Assembly (NCBI RefSeq): GCF_916618915.1
Contig: NZ_CAKAKE010000001.1
Span: forward strand, 310,001-374,000
Length of the DNA: 64,000 nt
Direction of reading: 5' to 3'
Source: Stenotrophomonas sp. Marseille-Q4652
GTDB lineage: Bacteria; Pseudomonadota; Gammaproteobacteria; Xanthomonadales; Xanthomonadaceae
Part shown: positions 9,866 to 19,127 of the stretch, piece by piece
How positions within the stretch are numbered: position 1 is the first letter of the stretch
How the letters are laid out: every line of letters begins with the position of its first letter
Notes under the pieces: model-generated
The model's input: the letters and a program-made list of their open reading frames with translations, nothing else
Database searches by the model: none
What the model was told of the DNA's origin: nothing
Translations under genes and position numbers: made by a program

Positions 9866-10504
9866 ATGAGCAAGACGCTGACCTTCTACACACACCCGCA
9901 GTCGCGTGCCCGCATCACCCGCTGGATGCTGGAGGAAACCGGATTGCCGTACGAGGAGGTGGTCCTCGATTTCGGCACCACGATGAAGTCGCCCGACTAC
10001 CTCCAGCTCAATCCGATGGGCAAGGTGCCGGCGATCCGCCATGGCGACGTGGTGGTGACCGAGAACGCCGCGGTGTGTGCCTATCTGGCCGAACTGGTGC
10101 CGGAGAAGCAGCTGGCGCCACCGCCCGGCTCCCCGGAGCGCGGTGCGTATTACCGCTGGCTGTTCTTCCTCGCCGGTCCCGTGGAGGCATTGCTGACCGC
10201 CAGGCATGCCGGCGCGCTGGCTCCGGCGATGTCGGCAGGCTACGGCACCGAGGAAGACGTGCTGCGAACCCTGGAGCAGGCCGTGTCCGGACGCCAGTAC
10301 CTGGCAGGCGGGCATTTCACTACAGCCGACCTGCTGATGGCCGCGTTCCTCGGCTACTACATGATGACTGGGCTGATCGAGAAGCGGCCGGCATTCGTGG
10401 AATATGCCCAACGCCATGCGCAGCGCCCGGCCGCGCTCGCGGCCAATGCGCGCGACGAGGCGCTGGCGCAGGCTCGGCAACCGGGGCAAGCCGCCAGCGC
10501 CTGA
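9866..10504 (+). CDS. Glutathione S-transferase family protein
   Basis: A 212-residue GST with an N-terminal thioredoxin fold (about residues 1-80) containing the cis-Pro loop GKVPAIRHGD and the glutathione-contacting TENAAVCAYLAE. A helical C-terminal domain follows, with the N-capping motif FTTADLLMAAFL. Such enzymes conjugate glutathione to electrophiles or act as glutathione-dependent isomerases or peroxidases; the substrate cannot be told. GGAG lies seven bases before the ATG. It follows a WYL regulator and converges on mutS. Confidence 0.88.
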   Translation: MSKTLTFYTHPQSRARITRWMLEETGLPYEEVVLDFGTTMKSPDYLQLNPMGKVPAIRHGDVVVTENAAVCAYLAELVPEKQLAPPPGSPERGAYYRWLFFLAGPVEALLTARHAGALAPAMSAGYGTEEDVLRTLEQAVSGRQYLAGGHFTTADLLMAAFLGYYMMTGLIEKRPAFVEYAQRHAQRPAALAANARDEALAQARQPGQAASA

Positions 10505-10564
10505 GCGGGCTGGCTCGAACGCGCTCGCATTCGCCAGCCGGAAGTGCGCAGTCGATAAGCGATT

Positions 10565-10587
10565 CCCGGCAGCTGACTGCTGCCGGG
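10565..10587. terminator. Hairpin between the GST gene and mutS
   Basis: CCCGGCAGC and GCTGCCGGG form a perfect 9-bp stem with a TGACT loop, midway between two convergent genes. There is no real T tract on either side, so termination efficiency is uncertain. Confidence 0.55.
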
Positions 10588-10605
10588 TGCGTCGCGCAGC
10601 CTGCG

Positions 10606-13224
10606 TTACAGCAGCGACTTGAGCCGGTACAGCGCCTCGAGCGCCTGCTTGGGGGTGAGCTCGTCCGGCTCGATGGCCGCCAGTGCTTCCTGTGCGGCGG
10701 AGCTGGCCTGGGCGAACAGGCCGAACTGCTGCGGTGCATCCAGCGCCTGCGGTGCGACCGAGGCAGCGTGGCTGTCGCCGCCGCGCTGCTCCAGTTCGGC
10801 GAGGCGACGCCGGGCCTGGGCCACGGTCGTTTTCGGAAGGCCGGCCAGTGCGGCTACCTGCAGGCCGAAACTGCGGTTGGCCGGGCCGTCCTTGACCGCA
10901 TGCATGAACACCAGCGATTCGCCGTGCTCGACCGCGTCCAGATGCACGTTGGCGATGCCGCTGGGGCCGCCTTCGAAGCTCTCGTCGGCCAGCGCGGTCA
11001 GCTCGAAATAATGGGTGGCAAACAGCGTGTAGCAGCGGTTCTGGTAGGCGAGGTGGCGCGCGACCGCATCGGCCAGTGCCAGGCCGTCGTAGGTCGAGGT
11101 GCCGCGGCCAATCTCGTCCATCAGCACCAGCGACTGGCTGGTGGCGTGGTGCAGGATGTAGCTGGTCTCGGCCATTTCCACCATGAAGGTGGACTGGCCC
11201 TTGGCCAGGTCGTCGCCGGCGCCGATGCGGGTGAGGATGCGGTCGATCGGGCCGATCACCGCGCGGCTGGCCGGCACGAAACTGCCGATGTGGGCCAGCA
11301 GCACGATCAGCGCGTTCTGCCTCATGTAGGTGGACTTGCCGCCCATGTTCGGGCCGGTGATGACCAGCATGCGGCGGTCCGGGTGCAGGTCCAGGTCATT
11401 GGGCTCGAACGGCTGCTCGCGCACCGCTTCCACCACCGGGTGGCGGCCGCGTTCGATCTTCAGGCACGGCGCGGTTTCCAGCTCCGGCTGCGACCAGTCC
11501 AGCGCCTGCGCGCGTTCGGCGAAGGCGGCCAGCACATCCAGTTCGCTGAGCGCGGCGGCGCAGCGCTTGAGCGGTTCCAGCACTGCGCCCAGGCTGTCGA
11601 GCAGCTGCTCGTACAGCAGCTTCTCGCGGGTCAGCGAACGCTCGCGCGCGGACAGCACCTTGTCCTCGAAGCCCTTGAGCTCCTCGGTGATGTAGCGCTC
11701 GGCATTGGTCAGGGTCTGGCGGCGGGTGTAGTGCACCGGCGCCTTGTCGGCCTGACCCTTGCTGATCTCGATGTAGTAGCCGTGCACGCGGTTGTAGCCG
11801 ACCTTCAGGGTCGGGATGCCGCTAGCCTCTCGCTCGCGCGCTTCCAGGTCGATCAGGAACTGGTCGGCGTGCGTGGACAGGCGGCGCAGTTCGTCGAGCT
11901 CGGCGTCGAAGCCTTCGGCGATCACGCCGCCATCGGACAGCTTCAGCGGCGGCTGCTCGGCGACCGCGCTGGCCAGCAGGCGCGCGCTGTCCTCGTGCGA
12001 CCCCAGTTCGCCGCGCAGCGCGGCCAGCCGCGGCGAATCCAGCGGAGCCAGCACGTCGGCGACCGAAGGCAGCATTGCCAGGCCATCGCGCAGGGTGGAG
12101 AAGTCACGCGGGCGTGCCGAACGCAGGGCGATGCGGGTGAGGATGCGTTCGATGTCGCCCAGCGCACGGAAGGATTCGCGCAGCTCGGCATCGGCGCCGC
12201 GGTCAACCAGCGTGGCCACCGCGTGGTGGCGCTGCATCAGCACCTCGCGCAGGCGCAGCGGGCGGTGCAGCCAGCGCCGCAGCAGGCGCCCGCCCATCGG
12301 TGTCACCGTGGTATCGAGCACCCCGAGCAGGGTGTTGCGGGTGTCGCCATCCACGCGCGTGTCCAGCTCGAGGTGGCGGCGCGTGGCGGCGTTCATCGCG
12401 ATCGCCTCGCCGGCGGTTTCGGTGGCGATGGCAGTCAGGTGGGGCAGGCGCTGCTTCTGCGTTTCCTCGACGTAACCCAGCAGCGCGCCGGCGGCAGCGG
12501 TGGCGCGCGGCTTGTCGTCGATGCCGAAGCCGGACAGGTCATGCAGCTTGAAGAAGGCCAGCAGCTGGCGACGGCCGCTGTCGGCATCGAACAGCCACGG
12601 CGCGCGACGGCGCACGCCGCTGCGCTGGCGCAGGAAACCTGGCCAGTCCTCCTCGTCGGGCACCAGCAGCTCGGCCGGTTCCAGTCGCGCCAGCTCGGCT
12701 TCCAGCGCGTCGTCGGTCTCGACCTCGTTGACCAGGAAGCGGCCGCCGGCCAGGTCGGCCCAGGCCAGGCCGTAACCCTGGCGGGTGCGGGCCACGGCCA
12801 TCAGCAGGGTGTCGCGGCGCTCGTCCAGCAGCGCCTCGTCGGTCACCGTGCCGGGGGTGACGATGCGCACCACCTTGCGTTCGACCAGACCCTTGGACGC
12901 GGCCGGATCGCCGATCTGCTCGCAGATCGCCACCGACTCACCCAGCGCCACCAGCCGCGCCAGGTAGCCTTCGTAGGCATGCACCGGCACGCCGGCCATC
13001 GGGATCGGCGCACCGCCGGAACTGCCGCGCTGGGTCAGGGTGATGTCGAGCAGCCGCGCCGCCTTGCGGGCGTCGTCGTAGAACAGCTCGTAGAAGTCAC
13101 CCATGCGGAAGAACAGCAGCAGGTCCGGATATTCGGACTTGGCCGCGAAGAACTGCTTCATCAGCGGGGTGTGCTCCGCGCCGCCCTTGGCCGGGCGCGC
13201 GTTGGTCGAATCAGTGGTCTGCAA
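10606..13224 (-). CDS. mutS: DNA mismatch repair protein MutS
   Basis: An 872-residue mismatch-recognition ATPase. The N-terminal mismatch-binding domain carries the Phe-X-Glu motif in [15 protein letters not shown] near residue 42. The C-terminal ATPase has the Walker A motif GPNMGGKST, the [16 protein letters not shown]alker B/signature region and the FATHYFELT switch. The length is close to the E. coli protein. It stands alone and converges on the GST gene; fnr is divergent upstream. Confidence 0.98.
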   Translation of the reverse strand: MQTTDSTNARPAKGGAEHTPLMKQFFAAKSEYPDLLLFFRMGDFYELFYDDARKAARLLDITLTQRGSSGGAPIPMAGVPVHAYEGYLARLVALGESVAICEQIGDPAASKGLVERKVVRIVTPGTVTDEALLDERRDTLLMAVARTRQGYGLAWADLAGGRFLVNEVETDDALEAELARLEPAELLVPDEEDWPGFLRQRSGVRRRAPWLFDADSGRRQLLAFFKLHDLSGFGIDDKPRATAAAGALLGYVEETQKQRLPHLTAIATETAGEAIAMNAATRRHLELDTRVDGDTRNTLLGVLDTTVTPMGGRLLRRWLHRPLRLREVLMQRHHAVATLVDRGADAELRESFRALGDIERILTRIALRSARPRDFSTLRDGLAMLPSVADVLAPLDSPRLAALRGELGSHEDSARLLASAVAEQPPLKLSDGGVIAEGFDAELDELRRLSTHADQFLIDLEAREREASGIPTLKVGYNRVHGYYIEISKGQADKAPVHYTRRQTLTNAERYITEELKGFEDKVLSARERSLTREKLLYEQLLDSLGAVLEPLKRCAAALSELDVLAAFAERAQALDWSQPELETAPCLKIERGRHPVVEAVREQPFEPNDLDLHPDRRMLVITGPNMGGKSTYMRQNALIVLLAHIGSFVPASRAVIGPIDRILTRIGAGDDLAKGQSTFMVEMAETSYILHHATSQSLVLMDEIGRGTSTYDGLALADAVARHLAYQNRCYTLFATHYFELTALADESFEGGPSGIANVHLDAVEHGESLVFMHAVKDGPANRSFGLQVAALAGLPKTTVAQARRRLAELEQRGGDSHAASVAPQALDAPQQFGLFAQASSAAQEALAAIEPDELTPKQALEALYRLKSLL

Positions 13225-13443
13225 AAGTCATCCTCGTACATAGCGACGCGCCCGGAAAAGGAGCATGGCCCGGCGCTCACCGTGGGACGGGAGACGGCCA
13301 GGCGCTACGGAAGGCGCGTGCTGCACCCCGAAGTTTAGAGGGTCTGGCGGACATGTCACGGCACATGCCGGCCTCGGTCACCACGCGGAGGCGGCGGGGG
13401 CGGGGGGTATCATCCCCATGTGCCCGCAGTCCCAGCCGGATCA

Positions 13444-14229
13444 ATGTCCATCCCTTCCCAGCCACAGCGCGATGCCCGGCTCACGCCGAACCCGGCGGCC
13501 GCCGACGATGGCGATGCGCTGCGCTTCTGCAGCACCTGTGCGTTCTCCGATGCCTGCATGTCCGAAGGAATGGACAAGACCCGCCTGGCGGACCTGCACG
13601 TGCTGGTGGACCACGTCGGCCCGTACCACGCAGGCGACTACATCTTCCGCGCCGGCGATCCCTTCGACGCGATTGCCGCGGTGCGCGCGGGCATGGTCAA
13701 GACCTTCGTCGATGACAGCCAGGGCAACGAGCAGGTGCTCGGCTTCAGCCTGCCCGGCGAGGTGATCGGCCTCAATGCCATCCACGGCACGCGCTATCCG
13801 TGCAATGCGGTGGCGCTGGATACGGTGTACCTGTGCCGGTTCTCGTTCTCGAAGATGAGCCTGCTGGCCACGCGCACGCCCGGGCTGCAGGCGCGGCTGT
13901 TCAGCCTGCTCAGCGCGGAGATCGGCAAGATCGCCTCGCTGGCGGCCAACCACAGCACCGAGGAACGGATGGCCGCCTTCCTGCTGGACCTGTCGTCGCG
14001 TTACGCAAGGCGCGGCTTCTCGGCTACCCACTTCAACCTGGCCATGGCCCGTGCGGACATCGCCAACTACCTGCGCATGGCGCCGGAAACCGCCAGCCGG
14101 GTGCTGCGCCGGCTGTGCGATGACGGGGTGATCGCGGTACGCCAGCGCGAGATCGAACTGCTGCAGCCGCAGCGCCTGGCCGAGCTCGCCGCGCCGCGGC
14201 CGGACACGGTGCCGCCGGGCAGGGGCTGA
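13444..14229 (+). CDS. fnr: FNR-type oxygen-sensing transcriptional regulator
   Basis: A 261-residue CRP/FNR-family protein. Cysteines C29, C32 and C38 (Cys-X2-Cys-X5-Cys) plus C120 match the spacing of the four ligands of the oxygen-labile [4Fe-4S] cluster of E. coli FNR. A cyclic-nucleotide-binding-like beta roll follows, then a dimer helix and a winged helix whose recognition helix has ETASRVLRRL. The Glu-X2-Ser-Arg pattern is the one that reads TTGAT half sites. It should therefore activate or repress genes under oxygen limitation. The ATG at 13444 places the Cys cluster at the usual distance from the N-terminus. Convergent with the globin-coupled cyclase. Confidence 0.92.
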   Translation: MSIPSQPQRDARLTPNPAAADDGDALRFCSTCAFSDACMSEGMDKTRLADLHVLVDHVGPYHAGDYIFRAGDPFDAIAAVRAGMVKTFVDDSQGNEQVLGFSLPGEVIGLNAIHGTRYPCNAVALDTVYLCRFSFSKMSLLATRTPGLQARLFSLLSAEIGKIASLAANHSTEERMAAFLLDLSSRYARRGFSATHFNLAMARADIANYLRMAPETASRVLRRLCDDGVIAVRQREIELLQPQRLAELAAPRPDTVPPGRG

Positions 14230-14233
14230 CCGG

Positions 14234-15661
14234 TCAGCGGCGCTCGAGCTCGCGCAGGCCCGGGGCGATTGGCAGCTCGGGCGTGGCCAGGATGATGCGG
14301 TTGCGGCCCTGCTTCTTGGCCTGGTACATCGCGCCGTCGGCGCGGGCCATCAGGCGCTCGTAATCCGGATGGCCGTCATGCAGGGCCAGGCCGATGCTCG
14401 CGGTGATCGGCAGCGCCTCGCCATCGGGCATGGCGATCGGCGACTGGGCGATGCGCGAACACAGTTCGCTGGCAATCATCAGCGCCTGCGACTCGTTGAC
14501 CGACACCAGCACCACCACGAACTCCTCGCCACCGTAGCGGAACAGATAGTCGCTACCGCGCGAGTACTGGGTCAGGATCGCCGCAACGTGCTGCAGGGCA
14601 CGGTCGCCGCCCTCGTGGCCATGGTGGTCGTTGATTGATTTGAAATGGTCCAGGTCCAGCAGCAGCACAGCGAAGCTTTCGCCCGTCCTGGCGGCCAGCT
14701 CGATTTCCCGGCGCAGCACGGTCGGCAGGAAACGGCGGTTGAGCAGGCTGGTCAGCGCGTCACGTCCGGCATCCAGCTCGCCCACGCGCTCGAACAGCAT
14801 GCCCAGCAGGTTGCGCACCTGCGCCAGCTGGCTGCGCACCGGCTGCAGCACCGCGAAGCGCTCCGCCGGGGTGCTGGCTTCGGCGACGGTACCCAGTTCG
14901 TCGTCGATCTGCGCGATCAGCTGGCTGATGCCACGGGTCTCGCTGCTCTCGCCAAAGCTGGGAATGCCCTTGTGGGTGAACCACAGGCCGAAGTCCGACT
15001 GTGACAACGGCATGCTGGTGTTCGGCGGTGCCTGGGCCGCAACCGTGTACAGCAGGCTGTTCTCCCAGTCCAGCAGCAGCGCGCGCTGGCGTTCGCGCTC
15101 GGTGCTGACGTTCTGCATCAGCGAGAACAGGCGATAGGCGGCGTCGGTGCGTGCCGAGCGTTCCCGGGAGCTGGTGTAGGCCAGGGTCATGCCTTCCAGC
15201 GCGATGTCGATCGACGAGCTCAGGCAGGCCATGGCCGCGTACGCCACTTCCGGGGCGTGAGCCACTTCGATGATGCGCTCGGACAGGCGCTGCTTGAGGA
15301 TGCGCGCGCCGCGGGTTACCAGATCCACCGGGATGCCTACCTGGGCATGCACGTCGCCGATGACGCGCTGGACAATGATCAGGTGCTCGACCTGATCCGG
15401 GGTCGCCCGCAACAACTGGTGGACCCAACGCTCCATGGCGGGCTTCAGCCGGCCGCGGACCTGGTCGTGCGACAGGAAACGGTTGGCGCGCGGGTCATCG
15501 AGCATTGCGCCATAGAAGTACGAGGCCATTTCGGCCGGGCCCTGGTCGGCCAGGGCAGCCAGCGTCTCCCGGGCAGCGGGCGGGGTGCCTTCCAGCACCG
15601 CGACCCATGCCTCCGCCAGCGGGCGGGTGGTCTCACTGGTGCTGTTTTCGTGGGAGTACAT
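14234..15661 (-). CDS. Globin-coupled diguanylate cyclase
   Basis: A 475-residue cytoplasmic enzyme. Residues about 20-165 are a sensor globin whose haem-ligating histidine is probably H105 in VIGDVHAQVGIP. A middle region of about 130 residues, partly coiled coil, leads to a GGDEF domain. The catalytic motif is GGEEF at 377-381, and RGSD at 368-371 lies exactly five residues before it, matching the product-binding I-site. It should make cyclic di-GMP in response to O2, CO or NO at the haem, as E. coli DosC does. It converges on fnr, another oxygen sensor, with only four bases between stops. Confidence 0.9.
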   Translation of the reverse strand: MYSHENSTSETTRPLAEAWVAVLEGTPPAARETLAALADQGPAEMASYFYGAMLDDPRANRFLSHDQVRGRLKPAMERWVHQLLRATPDQVEHLIIVQRVIGDVHAQVGIPVDLVTRGARILKQRLSERIIEVAHAPEVAYAAMACLSSSIDIALEGMTLAYTSSRERSARTDAAYRLFSLMQNVSTERERQRALLLDWENSLLYTVAAQAPPNTSMPLSQSDFGLWFTHKGIPSFGESSETRGISQLIAQIDDELGTVAEASTPAERFAVLQPVRSQLAQVRNLLGMLFERVGELDAGRDALTSLLNRRFLPTVLRREIELAARTGESFAVLLLDLDHFKSINDHHGHEGGDRALQHVAAILTQYSRGSDYLFRYGGEEFVVVLVSVNESQALMIASELCSRIAQSPIAMPDGEALPITASIGLALHDGHPDYERLMARADGAMYQAKKQGRNRIILATPELPIAPGLRELERR

Positions 15662-15793
15662 CTGGACAACCGTTCTGGAGTGGGGGCGAACAGGGAATTA
15701 TCGGCGCACGCCGGGAAAACCTGAGGTTTCGGGTGCCTGTAATAGTCTACGCAGGCGGCCTTCCCTACGCTTGCTCCAGCCCCCGGAGCCGCC

Positions 15794-16759
15794 ATGAGCC
15801 ACGACCACAACCACGTCCCCACCCAGATCCGTCACGAACGCCCGCTGTGGTGGGCACTGGGCCTGACCGGCCTGTTCCTGCTGGTCGAGGTGGCCGGCGC
15901 CTTCTACACCAACAGCCTCGCGCTGCTGTCCGACGCCGCGCACATGGCCACCGACACCCTGGGCCTGACCATCGCGCTGGTCGCTGTACGCCTGAGCCGG
16001 CGTCCGGCCGATGCACGCCGCACCTACGGCTACGTGCGGCTGGAGGCACTGGGAGCCGTCGCAAACGGCGCGCTGCTGTTCCTGGTGGCAATCTACATCC
16101 TGTGGGAGGCGGTCGGACGGTTCCGCCAGCCGCAGGAGATCGCTTCGGTCGGCATGCTGCTGGTGGCGGTGTTCGGCCTGGCGGTCAACCTGGTGGCGAT
16201 GCGCCTGCTGGCCGCCGGCAGCGGCGAGAGCCTCAACCTCAAGGGTGCCTACCTGGAAGTGTGGAGCGATATGCTCGGCTCGGTGGCGGTGATCATCGGC
16301 GCGCTGTTGATCCGCTGGACCGGCTGGAAGCTGATCGATCCGATCCTGGCGATCCTGATCGGGCTGTGGGTGCTGCCGCGGACCTGGATCCTGCTGCGTG
16401 AGGCCCTGAACGTGCTGCTGGAAGGCGTGCCCAAGGGCATCGAGCTGGGCCAGGTGGATGCCGCTCTGCGCGGGCATCCTGGCGTGGTCGACGTGCATGA
16501 CCTGCATGTGTGGGCACTGGCTTCCAGTACCCCGGCGCTGACCGCACACGTGGTGATGGGACAGGGGCAGGATCCCGACCGCCTGCGCCGCTCGCTGGGC
16601 GAGCTGCTGCATGAGCGGTTCGGCATCGAGCATGTGACCCTGCAGGTGGAGGCTGACCACTGCGGCGACGAAGCCTGTGGCGTGGGTGCCGGCAACGGCC
16701 ATGGGCATGATCACCACCACGATCATCACGATCACGATCACCACGGCCACCGGCACTGA
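15794..16759 (+). CDS. CzcD-like cation diffusion facilitator (zinc/cobalt/cadmium exporter)
   Basis: A 321-residue inner-membrane metal/proton antiporter with six transmembrane segments and a cytoplasmic C-terminal domain. Metal-site residues are visible in SDAAHMATD on helix 2 (His-X3-Asp) and LEVWSDMLGS on helix 5, the latter in the form found in Ralstonia CzcD. Both ends carry histidines: MSHDHNH at the N-terminus, and a tail with about 13 His interleaved with Asp and Gly in the last 28 residues, which can buffer Zn2+. Downstream is a long terminator shared with the convergent fadB-like gene. Confidence 0.9.
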   Translation: MSHDHNHVPTQIRHERPLWWALGLTGLFLLVEVAGAFYTNSLALLSDAAHMATDTLGLTIALVAVRLSRRPADARRTYGYVRLEALGAVANGALLFLVAIYILWEAVGRFRQPQEIASVGMLLVAVFGLAVNLVAMRLLAAGSGESLNLKGAYLEVWSDMLGSVAVIIGALLIRWTGWKLIDPILAILIGLWVLPRTWILLREALNVLLEGVPKGIELGQVDAALRGHPGVVDVHDLHVWALASSTPALTAHVVMGQGQDPDRLRRSLGELLHERFGIEHVTLQVEADHCGDEACGVGAGNGHGHDHHHDHHDHDHHGHRH

Positions 16760-16770
16760 TTGTTCCGGTG

Positions 16771-16814
16771 GCAAAAAAGAAAAACGGAGCCTTTTGGCTC
16801 CGTTTCTTTTTGCC
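16771..16814. terminator. Bidirectional terminator between czcD-like and fadB-like genes
   Basis: AACGGAGCC and GGCTCCGTT enclose a TTTT loop. The stem is flanked by an A-rich run before and a T-rich run (TCTTTTT) after, so it can stop transcription from both directions. Confidence 0.88.
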
Positions 16815-16828
16815 CTTTACCGCTGGCC

Positions 16829-18892
16829 TCAGGCCACCGGCTCGCGCAGGACCGGGTTGTCCCAGCCGGGACGCGGGGCGAAGCGATCGCCGTAGCGGCC
16901 CTGCAGGGTGCGCAGCTTCTCGACCAGCGCGTCGGCGCCGGTGGCGCGGATGTGCTGGATCGGGCCGCCGCGGAACGGGGCAAAGCCGGTGCCGAAGATC
17001 ACGCCGGCGTCGAGCAGGTCGGCATCGCTGACCACGCCTTCGGCCAGGCAGGCCACCGCCTCGTTGAGCAGCGGCAGGATCAGGCGGTCTTCCAGATCGG
17101 CCGGAGCCTGGTAGTCCTTGGCCACTTCCGGCTTGACCGCCTTGCCGTTCTCCCACTTGTAGATGCCCTGGCCGTCCTTCTTGCCGCGCTTGTTCGGCTC
17201 CACGGTGGCCAGTGCCGCCGGGATCTGCAGGCCCAGGAACGGCGCCAGCTCCCTGCCCACGCCCGAAGCCACATCCAGGCCAACGGTGTCGAGCAGTTCG
17301 ATCGGGCCCATCGGCATGCCGAACTTGACCGCGGCCCTGTCGATCACCGGGCCCGGGATGCCTTCGGCATAGCAGTTGGCCGCCTCGAGCATGTACGGGA
17401 ACAGCACGCGGTTGACCAGGAAGCCGGGGGTGCCCGCCACCGGCACCGGGAACTTGCCCAGCGCCTTGCAGAACGCGGCCAGGCGGCGCTCGGTCTCCGG
17501 CGCCATGCCGTCGTGGCGGATGATCTCCACCAGCGGCATCTGCGCCACCGGGTTGAAGTAGTGCAGGCCGGCGAACTGGGCCGGACGCGCGATGTGGTCG
17601 CGCAGCTCAACCAGCGGGATCGAGGAGGTATTGGTGGTCAGCAGCGCATCGGCCTTCATCCTCGGCTCGAGCGTGGCGTACAGGTCGCGCTTGGCCTGCG
17701 GGTTTTCGATGATCGCTTCGATCACCAGGTCGGCCTCGGCCACGCCTTCGCCGGCCAGGTCGGCCTTCAGTCGCGCCGCCACGGCCGGGCGCTTGCTGTC
17801 GTCCTTGACCTTCTTGGCGAACAGCGTCTGCGCGCGTTCCATGGCCGGATCGATGAAACGCTGCTCGCGGTCCTGCAGGGTCACGTTGAAGCCCTTCAGC
17901 GCAGAAAACGCGGCGATGTCGCCGCCCATCACGCCGGCACCGACCACGTGCACGTGCCTGATGCCATGGTCACCGGCACCCAGGCCCTTCATCCGCTCGC
18001 TCAGGAAGAAGATGCGGATGAGGTTGCGCGCGGTCGGGGTGGCGGCCAGCTTGACCACGGCGCGGCGCTCGGCGTCCAGGCGCGCCTGGATGCCGCTGCC
18101 ACCGGCCTTGGCCCATGTGTTGATCAGCGCGTACGGCGCCGGGTAGTGGTCCTTCCTGGCCTTGCGCGCGACCTGCTTGGCCATCTGCGGCGCAAGGATC
18201 TTGCGCGCCAGCCAGGTGTTGGTCGCCCACGCGGTGGCGCGCTGCTTGAACGGGCGGGTCGTGCCGGACAGGGCCAGGGCCACCGCGGTGTCCACCAGCA
18301 CGGCCGGGGCGACAACCTTGTCGACCATGCCGATGCCGCGTGCGGCCGAGGCCGACAGGGTGCGGCCGGTCAGCATCAGGTCCATCGCAGCCGGGGCGCC
18401 GACCAGCTGCGGCAGGCGCGCGCTGCCACCCCAGCCCGGGAAGATGCCCAGCTGGGTTTCCGGCAGGCCGATGCGGGTGGAGCTGTCGTTGGACGCGACC
18501 CGGTAGCGGCAGGCCAGCGCCAGCTCGGCACCGCCGCCCAGGCAGTGGCCGTGGATCGCGGCCACGGTCGGGCAGGGCAGCTCGGACAGCTTCTGGTACA
18601 CGTTCTGGCCACGACGGATCGCGTCATTGACCGTGCCCTGGCGGTCGAACTCCTGGAATTCCTTCAGGTCGGCGCCGGCGATGAAGCCCGCCGGCTTGCC
18701 CGAACGCACCACCACGCCCTTGGGCGGATCGATGCCCATGCGCTCGACCAGGTCGCCCAGTTCCAGCAGCACGTCCTGGGACATCGCATTGACCGCGCTG
18801 TTGAGGCGGTCGAGGGTGAGGACGACGACGCCGTCTTCGCGGATCTCGGCCTGCCAGTGATTCAAACGCAGCCCATCAAAGCCTGAGAGCAT
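16829..18892 (-). CDS. fadB: Fatty acid oxidation protein: enoyl-CoA hydratase / 3-hydroxyacyl-CoA dehydrogenase
   Basis: A 687-residue two-domain beta-oxidation enzyme of the FadB/FadJ family. The N-terminal crotonase domain has the oxyanion segment HGHCLGGGAELALACRY with E123 and the second catalytic Glu at E145 (LPETQLGIFPGWGG). The dehydrogenase half starts near residue 312 with the NAD motif HVVGAGVMGGDIAA and contains NTSSIPL and GLHYFNPV. Together they hydrate 2-enoyl-CoA and oxidise L-3-hydroxyacyl-CoA. No thiolase gene is adjacent; one lies at 42347, which is unusual if it is the partner. FadJ is an equally possible name. Confidence 0.88.
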   Translation of the reverse strand: MLSGFDGLRLNHWQAEIREDGVVVLTLDRLNSAVNAMSQDVLLELGDLVERMGIDPPKGVVVRSGKPAGFIAGADLKEFQEFDRQGTVNDAIRRGQNVYQKLSELPCPTVAAIHGHCLGGGAELALACRYRVASNDSSTRIGLPETQLGIFPGWGGSARLPQLVGAPAAMDLMLTGRTLSASAARGIGMVDKVVAPAVLVDTAVALALSGTTRPFKQRATAWATNTWLARKILAPQMAKQVARKARKDHYPAPYALINTWAKAGGSGIQARLDAERRAVVKLAATPTARNLIRIFFLSERMKGLGAGDHGIRHVHVVGAGVMGGDIAAFSALKGFNVTLQDREQRFIDPAMERAQTLFAKKVKDDSKRPAVAARLKADLAGEGVAEADLVIEAIIENPQAKRDLYATLEPRMKADALLTTNTSSIPLVELRDHIARPAQFAGLHYFNPVAQMPLVEIIRHDGMAPETERRLAAFCKALGKFPVPVAGTPGFLVNRVLFPYMLEAANCYAEGIPGPVIDRAAVKFGMPMGPIELLDTVGLDVASGVGRELAPFLGLQIPAALATVEPNKRGKKDGQGIYKWENGKAVKPEVAKDYQAPADLEDRLILPLLNEAVACLAEGVVSDADLLDAGVIFGTGFAPFRGGPIQHIRATGADALVEKLRTLQGRYGDRFAPRPGWDNPVLREPVA

Positions 18893-19059
18893 GGGGTTCC
18901 ATCCGGTTGTGTATGGAGAAGGTCGCTATGATCGAGAGGTTGTTTCCCTGCCGTCAAATCCCAATGGTGGGGTGACGGCGTCCGCTTGGTCACACCTATT
19001 GGTAGAGGCTAGCGGAACGACGGTTAAAAGCTGGTGCGGTGCCGCCGTGACGGGGTGCT

Positions 19060-19086
19060 GAACTTTTCCCGGGATTGGCGGTCTCA
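19060..19086 (+). promoter_or_regulatory. Sigma-E-type promoter upstream of rpoE
   Basis: GAACTT (19060-19065) and TCTCA (19082-19086) are 16 bases apart, matching the GAACTT-N16-TCnnA pattern of RpoE promoters. The predicted start is about 35 bases before the rpoE ATG, consistent with autoregulation. Confidence 0.7.
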
Positions 19087-19127
19087 TTGCCCGACGTCGG
19101 TTGGGCTGACAGGAGTGGCGGCCCGCT

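Noticed and set aside
18893-19127. A FadR-like operator upstream of the fadB-like gene
   Set aside because: I looked for the 17-base palindromic FadR site and the PsrA GAAAC-N4-GTTTC pattern but found no convincing match; a weak TTGACG on the minus strand has no good -10 partner.
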